From positions 1 through 8,033 of the forward strand of contig DAJO01000074.1 of the NCBI GenBank assembly GCA_002498985.1: a stretch of 8,033 bases of DNA, written 5' to 3'. The translations under genes were made by a program, and so were the position numbers. Origin of the DNA: Euryarchaeota archaeon UBA257 (lineage in GTDB: Archaea > Thermoplasmatota > Poseidoniia > Poseidoniales > Thalassarchaeaceae). The notes under the pieces were generated by a model. It had not been told where the DNA came from and did not search any database. It saw only the letters and a program-made list of their open reading frames with translations. Shown in pieces: positions 1-5,390 of this stretch; within the stretch, counting starts at the first letter, position 1, and every line of letters begins with the position of its first letter.

Positions 1-23
1 AGAGATAGATACAAGAAAAGAAT

Positions 24-28
24 GGAGG
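24..28 (+). promoter_or_regulatory. Shine-Dalgarno GGAGG deciding the start at 34
   Basis: GGAGG lies five bases before ATG 34 and overlaps the alternative ATG at 22. It therefore supports the downstream start of the first gene. Confidence 0.55.
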
Positions 29-33
29 CGAAA

Positions 34-318
34 ATGGATGGAGAAGCAACTATTCCTTGGAGAGAACCAATAGTCAAAAATAGAGTTGAATTTCTCAAAA
101 AAATGCAAGATATGTCTACTCCTAAAAATTTCAAAGGGAATCTAGAATATGAACAAGAAGAAATAGCAATAGATGACTATCAAAAAATTACGACTTTCAG
201 GGAACAAGGCAATTTATCTGGAGCATTCTTTTTGGCAAGACAATTAGCGGCAGAAGGAGATGAGGATGCAAAAATATTAGTTAAAGAAATCATGGAGGAG
301 ATGAATGATGGAAACTGA
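34..318 (+). CDS. Small hypothetical protein upstream of Nudix gene
   Basis: I do not recognise this 94-residue protein. It is hydrophilic and rich in Glu and Lys, with no signal peptide or membrane segment. Its second half (roughly residues 48-92) reads as two or three amphipathic helices with Ala-rich faces (GAFFLARQLAAEG), which resembles a single TPR or Sel1-like helical pair; that is only a visual impression. ATG at 34 is preferred because GGAGG at 24-28 sits five bases before it. An in-frame ATG at 22 lacks such a site. The frame stays open to the window edge, so a longer, 5'-truncated protein cannot be excluded. The last bases overlap the Nudix start by 14 nt, and the Nudix ribosome-binding site lies inside this gene, so the two are probably co-transcribed and translationally coupled. 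Confidence 0.6.
   Translation: MDGEATIPWREPIVKNRVEFLKKMQDMSTPKNFKGNLEYEQEEIAIDDYQKITTFREQGNLSGAFFLARQLAAEGDEDAKILVKEIMEEMNDGN
294..300 (+). promoter_or_regulatory. Shine-Dalgarno for the Nudix gene, inside the upstream gene
   Basis: GGAGGAG lies within the coding end of the upstream gene. The GGAGG core is six bases before ATG 305 and nine before ATG 308. It indicates translational coupling of the pair. Confidence 0.55.
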
Positions 319-712
319 GGAACCTTGGGTAGTCGTATGGGCGATACCAAAAAAAGAAATTGATATACCATGCTGGTTGATGGTTAAACATGTCGAAAGA
401 GGCTGGGAATTACCAGGAGGCAAACAGCTAGAAAGTGAAGAAAATGATGTGACTGCTCTAAGGGAACTGTATGAAGAAACTGGATTGTTAGGCGTTGCTG
501 TATCAGAAGATGATTCAATTATAAAAGGAGGAACAGTTGTATTAGTAGAAATAAATGAAGAACCTGAACCTTATGGATGGGATTCTGAAGACGAAAAAAT
601 AATTGAAGTTGGATGGTGTGTAGAGATACCAGACGAACTATATTGGGGAAGTGACGAAATTAATAAATTAATTAATTACGACTGGAGTGCTTCGAGAACT
701 TTCAAATCTTGA
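305..712 (+). CDS. Nudix hydrolase
   Basis: This 135-residue protein is a single Nudix domain. The signature Gx5Ex7REUxEExGU is complete at residues 39-61 (G39, E45, R53-E54, E57-E58, G60). The REXXEE residues are the family's divalent-metal ligands, so an active hydrolase of a nucleoside diphosphate linked to another moiety is expected. The sequence does not reveal the substrate; the family includes dNTP sanitisers, ADP-ribose and Ap4A hydrolases and RNA decappers. The preceding GGAGGAG (294-300) serves ATG 305 or the adjacent in-frame ATG 308. The start overlaps the upstream small gene by 14 nt. The 3' end overlaps the convergent minus-strand gene by 37 nt. Length is typical of a minimal Nudix protein, and no fusion is visible. 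Confidence 0.9.
   Translation: MMETEEPWVVVWAIPKKEIDIPCWLMVKHVERGWELPGGKQLESEENDVTALRELYEETGLLGVAVSEDDSIIKGGTVVLVEINEEPEPYGWDSEDEKIIEVGWCVEIPDELYWGSDEINKLINYDWSASRTFKS
594..599 (-). terminator. T-tract on minus strand, possible end of the superoperon transcript
   Basis: Six A on the plus strand give six T in the minus-strand transcript, about 77 bases after the stop of the last minus-strand gene. An AT-rich stretch (around 656-675) precedes it. It lies inside the Nudix coding region, so it could be incidental. Confidence 0.2.
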
Positions 713-1506
713 ATCTCACTTTTTCTCTCAATTAAGATTTTTTTCCACTCATGTACTCCTAGCATATTTGAAGAGTCAATAATTAAACCAATGTCATTTC
801 GACTTTCTCCAGACAAATCCTTGGTCAAAATTGGAATTAGTTCTTCAACTATCTCCACAACATCATTAGGATTCGAGGGAATCCAAGTGGAGCCCGCAGA
901 TTCCCTAGGTGCTGCATTTTTCAACCTATTTCCCATATCAGGAGCAGTTGCTGAAACTTCTTCCAGTGCTAAATCTAACCATTCGAGAGAACAAACAAGA
1001 CTTTCTGAAGTCATGTTACTATTAGTAAAGTATTTTCTTGCAGACCAGAAATGCCTCATTGCAGGATCTAGATCGTTTAAAGTGACATATATTCTCGCTG
1101 CCTCCAATCGTGAAAGACCTATGATATCTTCAGGGTGACCATATTCTTTACTAATATCTGCATGAACTACTAAAGACATTATTGATTCGCCAACATTTCG
1201 ATGCCAATTTGCTAAATTAAGTAAAGCGAGGCCGTGTAATGGTGAACCAGAACATATCGCATTTAATCTATCTACACACCATCTTAGTTCATTGCCGACC
1301 AAACTTGTGTCTATAATCCCTAATAGGGCTCTTTCCATCCTCACTCGGGCTTCAATTAGATGATCTCTCTCTGCTGTAGTCCTAGAACGGTTCAAGATGT
1401 CTTCTGAAAATAATTCAATGTTTTCAAAATCACCCTGAGAAATTTTCTTTTGAAGAATTAACATATCTAGTTCTAGCGGCGTCGCTTTATCTAATGATTC
1501 ACTCAT
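676..1506 (-). CDS. Unrecognised helical-repeat (TPR-like) protein
   Basis: I cannot name this 276-residue protein. It appears all-helical and soluble, without signal peptide or membrane helix. Residues around 130-175 fit a TPR-like pattern (Ala-Arg-Ile-Tyr, then Asn-Asp-Leu-Asp-Pro-Ala, then Phe-Trp-Ser-Ala-Arg-Lys-Tyr-Phe), and earlier segments such as LHGLALLNLANWHRN (about 95-109) look like another repeat helix. This suggests a protein-protein scaffold. It is the last gene of the exosome-proteasome run. An upstream in-frame ATG at 1524 overlaps the prefoldin stop as ATGA. I prefer ATG 1506 because AGGTG lies seven bases before it, giving a start of MSESLDKATP; the longer form adds six residues. 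Its 3' end overlaps the convergent Nudix gene by 37 nt. It may be lineage-specific; no enzymatic motif is visible. Confidence 0.75.
   Translation of the reverse strand: MSESLDKATPLELDMLILQKKISQGDFENIELFSEDILNRSRTTAERDHLIEARVRMERALLGIIDTSLVGNELRWCVDRLNAICSGSPLHGLALLNLANWHRNVGESIMSLVVHADISKEYGHPEDIIGLSRLEAARIYVTLNDLDPAMRHFWSARKYFTNSNMTSESLVCSLEWLDLALEEVSATAPDMGNRLKNAAPRESAGSTWIPSNPNDVVEIVEELIPILTKDLSGESRNDIGLIIDSSNMLGVHEWKKILIERKSEIQDLKVLEALQS
738..744 (+). terminator. T-tract, possible terminator of the Nudix transcript
   Basis: A run of seven T on the plus strand, preceded by a run of five T at 720-724, begins 8-26 bases after the Nudix stop. Archaeal RNA polymerase commonly terminates at T-rich tracts in the non-template strand without a hairpin. 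The tract lies inside the convergent minus-strand gene, so it may simply reflect Lys-rich coding (codons AAA) there. Confidence 0.35.
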
Positions 1507-1513
1507 AGAGATA

Positions 1514-1518
1514 CACCT
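1514..1518 (-). promoter_or_regulatory. Shine-Dalgarno AGGTG deciding the start at 1506
   Basis: On the minus strand AGGTG is followed by seven bases and then ATG at 1506. The alternative ATG at 1524 has no comparable site upstream. Confidence 0.45.
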
Positions 1519-1520
1519 AA

Positions 1521-1832
1521 TCATTCCATGGAACTGACTACTGAATCATACTGAGATCGTAATTCATTTTCTCTCTCAACCATTCTTTGTAAATGTGATT
1601 CAAATGTCTCTTTGGATGTAGATAATTCGTTGACTAGTTCATCTCTATCATCAACTTCTAACAGTAGATTACCCACTGCCCTAAATACTGGCCTATTTTT
1701 ATCCTGTTTAGATAAAGATTCTAATGTCAAAGAAATTTCATTGATTTGTGTTGAAACCGTTTGAATTTGATTACGAGCTAACTGTAATTCTTGTACTAAA
1801 GCCTGAATGTCTTGGGTGTTCGGGTTGTCCAT
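1521..1832 (-). CDS. pfdB: Prefoldin beta subunit
   Basis: Prefoldin is a cytosolic hexamer (two alpha, four beta) that captures nascent unfolded polypeptides in its coiled-coil tentacles and passes them to the thermosome. This 103-residue protein has the beta-class layout: a long N-terminal helix (about 6-45), a short beta-hairpin linker containing Pro-Val-Phe-Arg-Ala-Val-Gly-Asn-Leu-Leu-Leu-Glu-Val (about 48-60), then a C-terminal coiled coil (about 66-101). The Tyr/Phe-x-x-Val-Gly-x-Leu hairpin is characteristic of prefoldin beta. It is slightly shorter than the usual 110-120 residues, mainly at the ends. It follows the pcc1-like gene with no spacer (TAA then ATG), with a purine-rich AGGAGAGGA site ahead. 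In many archaea prefoldin beta also sits downstream of eL43 and KEOPS-type genes, which supports the call. Confidence 0.9.
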   Translation of the reverse strand: MDNPNTQDIQALVQELQLARNQIQTVSTQINEISLTLESLSKQDKNRPVFRAVGNLLLEVDDRDELVNELSTSKETFESHLQRMVERENELRSQYDSVVSSME

Positions 1833-2057
1833 TTAATCCTCTCCTGTGGCACTAAGGGCATGCTCTGATGCTATCAACCCACGCATTAGGCTGTTCCATC
1901 TTGCTCTCAAGTCAACAACGCTTTCTGCTTTCTCTGAAACTGTAATTGAATTACCATTACAAATAAAATTACATTCAGTTACTAAGCTTGCTGCTAATGC
2001 TCGCGCATCGGAATGAGTGAATGTTATTTCAAAATGAGAAGAATCATTCTTCTTCAT
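1833..2057 (-). CDS. pcc1: KEOPS complex subunit Pcc1-like protein
   Basis: Pcc1 is the small dimerising subunit of KEOPS, which makes N6-threonylcarbamoyladenosine at A37 of tRNAs. It binds the Kae1 catalytic subunit and tRNA. This 74-residue protein has the family pattern: an N-terminal strand (FEITFTHSDARALAASL), a central strand pair, and a C-terminal helix with the diagnostic Asp-Leu-Arg-Ala-x-x-Asn-Ser-x-x-Arg (about residues 49-59). A longer frame starts at ATG 2087, 44 nt inside eL43, but has no ribosome-binding site. ATG 2057 has GAGGA eight bases upstream and matches normal Pcc1 length, so I chose it; it still overlaps eL43 by 14 nt. Kae1, Bud32 and Cgi121 are not in this window. 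Small size makes the call good but not certain; a DUF3194-like protein, also found near prefoldin beta, is the alternative. Confidence 0.75.
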   Translation of the reverse strand: MKKNDSSHFEITFTHSDARALAASLVTECNFICNGNSITVSEKAESVVDLRARWNSLMRGLIASEHALSATGED

Positions 2058-2403
2058 TAGTTGATTCCTCGGCAAGTTTACGCTCATAGTCTAGAGCTGC
2101 TTGTTGAGCAATAACGGTCATATCAGTTGCAGTTGCACCTTCCATACCTCTTCGAATAACTCTGTTATTCGAGTCGGATGCTCTAGTGAATGGTTCCCAT
2201 ACACCACCAGCGAATTTGTAGTTACATTTTTTACAATCCCAAATACCAGAAACTTGTCTACGGACTTTGGGGTATTGGCACTTCGGACAAGTGTAAAATT
2301 TAGATTTTTTAGCAATAGCAGAACCCGCTCTACGGCGTACACTTACACCGTATCGAGCCCCGAATCTTGCTGTTGCTCCAGATTTTTGTGTTCTTTTTGC
2401 CAT
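2044..2403 (-). CDS. rpl37ae: 50S ribosomal protein eL43 (L37Ae) with C-terminal extension
   Basis: eL43 is a zinc-binding protein of the archaeal and eukaryotic large ribosomal subunit. The N-terminus (GATARFGARYGVSVRRR, residues 9-25) is the usual basic rRNA-binding segment. The zinc ribbon follows with C39-x2-C42 and C57-x2-C60, and the family's Gly-Ile-Trp-x-Cys at 53-57 and Ala-Gly-Gly at 65-67. Archaeal and eukaryotic homologues are about 75-95 residues. This one is 119, and from about residue 72 it diverges into a predicted helix ending in an acidic tail (EESTNEEE). It begins one base after the rrp42 stop with a strong AGGAGG site. In many euryarchaea rpoP follows this gene; here a pcc1-like gene overlaps its end instead. 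Confidence 0.95.
   Translation of the reverse strand: MAKRTQKSGATARFGARYGVSVRRRAGSAIAKKSKFYTCPKCQYPKVRRQVSGIWDCKKCNYKFAGGVWEPFTRASDSNNRVIRRGMEGATATDMTVIAQQAALDYERKLAEESTNEEE
2066..2070 (-). promoter_or_regulatory. Shine-Dalgarno GAGGA deciding the pcc1 start
   Basis: GAGGA on the minus strand lies eight bases before ATG 2057, inside the eL43 coding end. No purine-rich site precedes the alternative ATG at 2087. Confidence 0.5.
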
Positions 2404-2404
2404 T

Positions 2405-3196
2405 TTAATTGCCTCCTTCTAATGCATGGACCATATTTCTAAGTTCGTCACCCTTTTTACGAGCCTCTTCCATCAGTTCTGTGAATTCAGCGGCCGTGAA
2501 GGCTCCCTTAAGACCCTTCTGCAATGAATGGACATGATTGTCATCTCCCAGTGTGATATGAATTCTTTCGTCTCCGCCTAGTTCTTCTCTACCGTTAGCA
2601 TCGAAGATGAATCTACCACCTACTCTCTGGTAAGAGCACATTATTGGTGTTTTTGAAACAACTAATGGCCTATCTTCACCTAATTCGAACTTTTCTTGCG
2701 GTATTGTTGCATTACGCAATGCAGTAATTCCAGCTAAGGCAAATGCATCGAATAAGTTACCATCATCTGAAACTGCAAACAAATCTAGTATTACTTGCCA
2801 CGCTTTTTCACCAGGAATTATACACAAGTCAGATGTGTCAATACAACCTGACTCTCTAATTCCACGATCGACTACACGACTTAGTTCAATAGATTCAGCA
2901 CTCGGTGGTCCTGCTTCATGCTGTCTTCCAGAAACCGGTCTTACCTCTGCCATACACATTAGTCCACCTTCATTTGGTCTATCTGGATAAGGAGTCATTG
3001 TCTGGAATTTTACACCAGCTAATACAATAGTATCTCCCATCCTAACGCGAGCAGAACCTTCTGCATTCGCTAGTATCCCTACCTCAATTTCTACATCTCT
3101 GCCTTCAAATTGAGTACGACTATCTAGTCTCTGATCATTTTGAGCCAATTCCCTAAGGTGACTTCTTAATAATTGAGGAACTAAAGGAATACTCAT
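2405..3196 (-). CDS. rrp42: Exosome complex subunit Rrp42
   Basis: Rrp42 is the non-catalytic RNase PH-like subunit of the archaeal exosome. Three Rrp41-Rrp42 dimers form the hexameric ring that degrades or tails RNA 3'-5' in the cytosol. The 263 residues span one RNase PH fold: N-terminal RLDSR (the family's R-x-D-G-R, with Ser for Gly), the first-domain core GSARVRMGDTIVLAGVK (about 47-63), the conserved IPGEKAWQVILDLFAVSDDGN segment around 126-147, and a C-terminal helix. Length is typical (about 260-275). The start ATG overlaps the rrp41 stop as ATGA, with GGAGGT seven bases before the overlap region, so it is translationally coupled to its obligate partner. Other RNase PH proteins are excluded by the long Rrp42-type N-terminal helix and by context. 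Confidence 0.95.
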   Translation of the reverse strand: MSIPLVPQLLRSHLRELAQNDQRLDSRTQFEGRDVEIEVGILANAEGSARVRMGDTIVLAGVKFQTMTPYPDRPNEGGLMCMAEVRPVSGRQHEAGPPSAESIELSRVVDRGIRESGCIDTSDLCIIPGEKAWQVILDLFAVSDDGNLFDAFALAGITALRNATIPQEKFELGEDRPLVVSKTPIMCSYQRVGGRFIFDANGREELGGDERIHITLGDDNHVHSLQKGLKGAFTAAEFTELMEEARKKGDELRNMVHALEGGN

Positions 3197-3912
3197 TGAG
3201 GATACCTCCCTGTTTTTAGTGCTTCAACACAATACTCATGGATAACCATTGCAGCATTCATATTGTAATCCCAAGCTTCTTGGAACTCTTCAGGAGATAA
3301 ATCTCCATCCATCTGAAGGAAAACTAATTCACCGGTATTAGGAAGTACTCCCATAGGCAAATCAGCTTCACCGTAGTTATCTTCAGCCTTATTTAGGTCA
3401 CAAACTACTACGTCGTTAATTTTTCCGGATGCAACTGAAACAACTAAGTCAGTCATAGGAATTCCCGCATGAGCAAGGGCCACAGATGCTGCTGTTAAAC
3501 CAACACATCTAGTTCCTGCCTCTGCACAGATTATCTCAATTTCAACTCTAATTTTTGAACGAGGATACAATTCTAGCATTACTACGCTTTCTAATGCTTC
3601 AGCAGTAACTTTGCTGATTTCTCTACTTCTGCGATTAAAACCAGGTCTAATCCTATCAGATGTAGAAAAAGGTGCCATATTATATCTGACATCTAGAACT
3701 GCTCGATCCTGTCTTTGGATTTTCCTTGGATGAGCTTCCATAGGCCCATATATTGCAGCTATTACATCGTTTGTACCCCAACGCATTCGGCATGAACCGT
3801 CAGCTACAGGGACAACTCCTAACTCAATTGAAATTGGTCTCACATCACCTGCTTTTCTACCATCTTTACGGATGCCATTGGCATCAATCATTTCTACGTC
3901 TCCATATCCCAT
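3193..3912 (-). CDS. rrp41: Exosome complex catalytic subunit Rrp41
   Basis: Rrp41 is the active RNase PH-like subunit of the exosome ring. It carries out phosphate-dependent 3'-5' exoribonucleolysis and, in reverse, adds heteropolymeric tails. The 239-residue protein keeps the expected features: IRKDGRKAGDVRPI at 14-27, RNA-binding arginines R94-R95, phosphate-site T134-R135 within Ala-Gly-Thr-Arg, and the acidic residues D178 and D184 in AEDNYGEADLP. Aligned from memory, R94/R95, R135 and D178 correspond to R98/R99, R139 and the catalytic D182 of the Sulfolobus enzyme, so it should be active. The start overlaps the rrp4 stop by one base (TAATG), with GGAGGTG upstream. It lies between cap gene rrp4 and partner gene rrp42, so the three subunits should be made together. 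Csl4 and DnaG are not in the window. Confidence 0.97.
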   Translation of the reverse strand: MGYGDVEMIDANGIRKDGRKAGDVRPISIELGVVPVADGSCRMRWGTNDVIAAIYGPMEAHPRKIQRQDRAVLDVRYNMAPFSTSDRIRPGFNRRSREISKVTAEALESVVMLELYPRSKIRVEIEIICAEAGTRCVGLTAASVALAHAGIPMTDLVVSVASGKINDVVVCDLNKAEDNYGEADLPMGVLPNTGELVFLQMDGDLSPEEFQEAWDYNMNAAMVIHEYCVEALKTGRYPQ

Positions 3913-4622
3913 TATGCTACACCTCCCAGTGTTACTGCCTTTGCTTCAGCAGTTAGTGAACGGAGGCGATTTCGGACTTCTAATGTTCCATTGAAATCTC
4001 CATCTATCCAAAGTCGACCGTTGTCTCCAACAATAACTCTGCATTCTGATTCCTCCTTGAGTTCTCTCAGTGCTTTTCCTTGTTTGCCGATTAATCTACC
4101 CAATAGATGTGGGTCGATATTCTCAACGGCACCTGAACGAATCTTTCGTAATCCCATTCCTTTCATGGTAACCACGCTTGAATGTGTTTCTTCTACTTCT
4201 TGGACTCTACATAGTATTGCCTCACCAATGTCAATTACGCTTCTAGTTCCACCAAAATCTGCTTTGGATGGACCAAGACTCATTGGCAATATCGCATTAA
4301 ACGGAGCACCAATGTCAACAAACCAGATGTTGTTAGTACATCCTTCGACATACCCAATTACCAAATCTCCTGGCCTAGGTACGTATGCAGTCCTTCTTGG
4401 TTCAATGGAAACAGTATTCCCATTTACATTCATTCTTCCGTTCTTTGTAGCACGAATTCGGCCATCAATGGCTATCACGCCATGACCTAATTCATGACCC
4501 TCTAAATTCCCAAGATCTTCTCCAGGGGCAACGAGTCGGGTAACTCGTTGTTTGTCTTGCGGCCCGGCCGCGTTCTTCTTTTCAGTCATGTTATCGAGCC
4601 GCGCGACCAACACTCCCTTCAT
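3912..4622 (-). CDS. rrp4: Exosome RNA-binding cap subunit Rrp4
   Basis: Rrp4 caps the exosome ring and guides RNA into the pore. The 236-residue frame shows the N-terminal domain (RLVAPGEDLG at 29-38, GHGVIAIDGRIRAT at 46-59), an S1 domain (about 84-155, PGDLVIGYVEGCTNNIWFVDIG) and a C-terminal KH domain (about 166-228) with GxxG loop GKQG at 179-182. The order and length match archaeal Rrp4. The start is uncertain. ATG 4622 has only AAGGT immediately adjacent, too close for a normal site, and ATG 4589 (codon 12) has none. Family homology begins near codon 26, so the 225-residue form from 4589 is quite possible. It lies 30 bases after SBDS, one of only two sizeable gaps in the run. The 5' end is unusually GC-rich with inverted repeats. 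Confidence 0.95.
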   Translation of the reverse strand: MKGVLVARLDNMTEKKNAAGPQDKQRVTRLVAPGEDLGNLEGHELGHGVIAIDGRIRATKNGRMNVNGNTVSIEPRRTAYVPRPGDLVIGYVEGCTNNIWFVDIGAPFNAILPMSLGPSKADFGGTRSVIDIGEAILCRVQEVEETHSSVVTMKGMGLRKIRSGAVENIDPHLLGRLIGKQGKALRELKEESECRVIVGDNGRLWIDGDFNGTLEVRNRLRSLTAEAKAVTLGGVA

Positions 4623-4635
4623 AACCTTGATGTGA

Positions 4636-4648
4636 ACCCCTACGGGGT
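4636..4648. other. Small GC hairpin in the SBDS-rrp4 spacer
   Basis: ACCCC and GGGGT are separated by three bases (TAC on the plus strand), giving a perfect five-pair stem just upstream of the first rrp4 ATG on the minus strand. It could fold in the polycistronic RNA as a processing or attenuation element. No T-run follows, so it is not a typical intrinsic terminator. Confidence 0.35.
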
Positions 4649-4652
4649 ATAC

Positions 4653-5342
4653 TCAGTCTAGTTCCTTCACAGAAACTTCGGATGACCTCTGAGCAACTTG
4701 ACTAATAAGCTCATTTTTCATACCTCCTGGGGCTTCCACAACACAAACCCAAGATCCATCACTAAGCCATTCTTCTTTCTTAATTGATTCTCTTAAAATT
4801 CGATGTACTCCGCCGTAGTCTGAACCAGGAACTTTGAATGCAAGTCTTATGGTTATGAAAGACAATGGGATGACCGGTTTAAGCAGTTTAATTGCATCTT
4901 GGACTTGGCGATCAATAGATAAAAATGGATCTATTGAAAATCTTATTTCATCTAAAGCCAATTCAATCCGAGTCTTTGGATGAGGTAACTTTGTTCTAGG
5001 ATCTGTGGCAGTGGTTGCGATTTGATGAATAATCTTTATTCTCTTATCTGCGATAATTTTCTTCCTCTGAACAGTGGTCAATTGAATCGTCCCCTCACTC
5101 AAAATTTTATCCACACAAGCAATAATTTCAGTTGTACCAAAGACACTCATCAAAGCTTCATTTGTAGGTCTATCTCCGGCTCTAGCATCATTCCAAATTT
5201 GATCTGTGGCCAATAGGTCATCAATTGAAACTGAAGAATGATCTTTTTTCCAAGAATCTACCAAATCAGGATCTACAAGAATTTCATATCTTGATCCGCC
5301 TTTCTCAAGACGGGCTAGAACCGCATCATCAAGACTAACCAT
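4653..5342 (-). CDS. Ribosome maturation factor SBDS (Sdo1 family)
   Basis: SBDS proteins cooperate with an EF-2-type GTPase in releasing the anti-association factor IF6 from new large subunits; eukaryotic work established this, and archaeal SBDS is inferred to do the same. The 229 residues match the three-domain archaeal form: the N-terminal FYSH domain (about 1-85) opening with VSLDDAVLARLEKGGSRYEI, then GTTEIIACVDKILSEGTIQLT leading into the helical middle domain (about 88-150, including the family's PHPKTRIE), and a ferredoxin-like C-terminal domain (about 155-229) ending at KKEEWLSDGSWVCVVEAPGGM. Start ATG is preceded by GGAG at only a three-base spacing. It lies 47 bases after psmA and upstream of rrp4, the standard archaeal neighbourhood. 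Its Gly-rich IRFEW-like C-terminal segment is somewhat divergent (RILRESIKKEEW). Confidence 0.95.
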   Translation of the reverse strand: MVSLDDAVLARLEKGGSRYEILVDPDLVDSWKKDHSSVSIDDLLATDQIWNDARAGDRPTNEALMSVFGTTEIIACVDKILSEGTIQLTTVQRKKIIADKRIKIIHQIATTATDPRTKLPHPKTRIELALDEIRFSIDPFLSIDRQVQDAIKLLKPVIPLSFITIRLAFKVPGSDYGGVHRILRESIKKEEWLSDGSWVCVVEAPGGMKNELISQVAQRSSEVSVKELD

Positions 5343-5390
5343 GAACTCCGAGAAGGGGGGAAGGACTTAGAATTGTAGGTCAGAAAATGC

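Noticed and set aside
180..371. A 63-codon minus-strand frame opposite the first two genes
   Set aside because: Overlaps both plus-strand genes entirely, with hydrophobic shadow composition and no initiation signal.
791..1138. A 115-codon plus-strand frame opposite the helical-repeat gene
   Set aside because: The minus-strand frame is longer, continues the operon and has a ribosome-binding site; the plus-strand frame has none.
2058..2087. Longer Pcc1-like protein beginning at ATG 2087
   Set aside because: No ribosome-binding site and no family similarity in the extra ten residues; ATG 2057 has GAGGA at eight bases.
2101..2442. A Cys/Ser-rich plus-strand frame opposite eL43
   Set aside because: Its cysteines are antisense readings of eL43 codons and do not form a zinc motif; the eL43 zinc ribbon on the other strand explains the region.
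3991..4485. A 164-codon open frame on the plus strand opposite rrp4
   Set aside because: It lies wholly antisense to the clearly conserved S1 and KH regions of Rrp4, has Ser/Pro/Leu-rich shadow composition and no ribosome-binding site.
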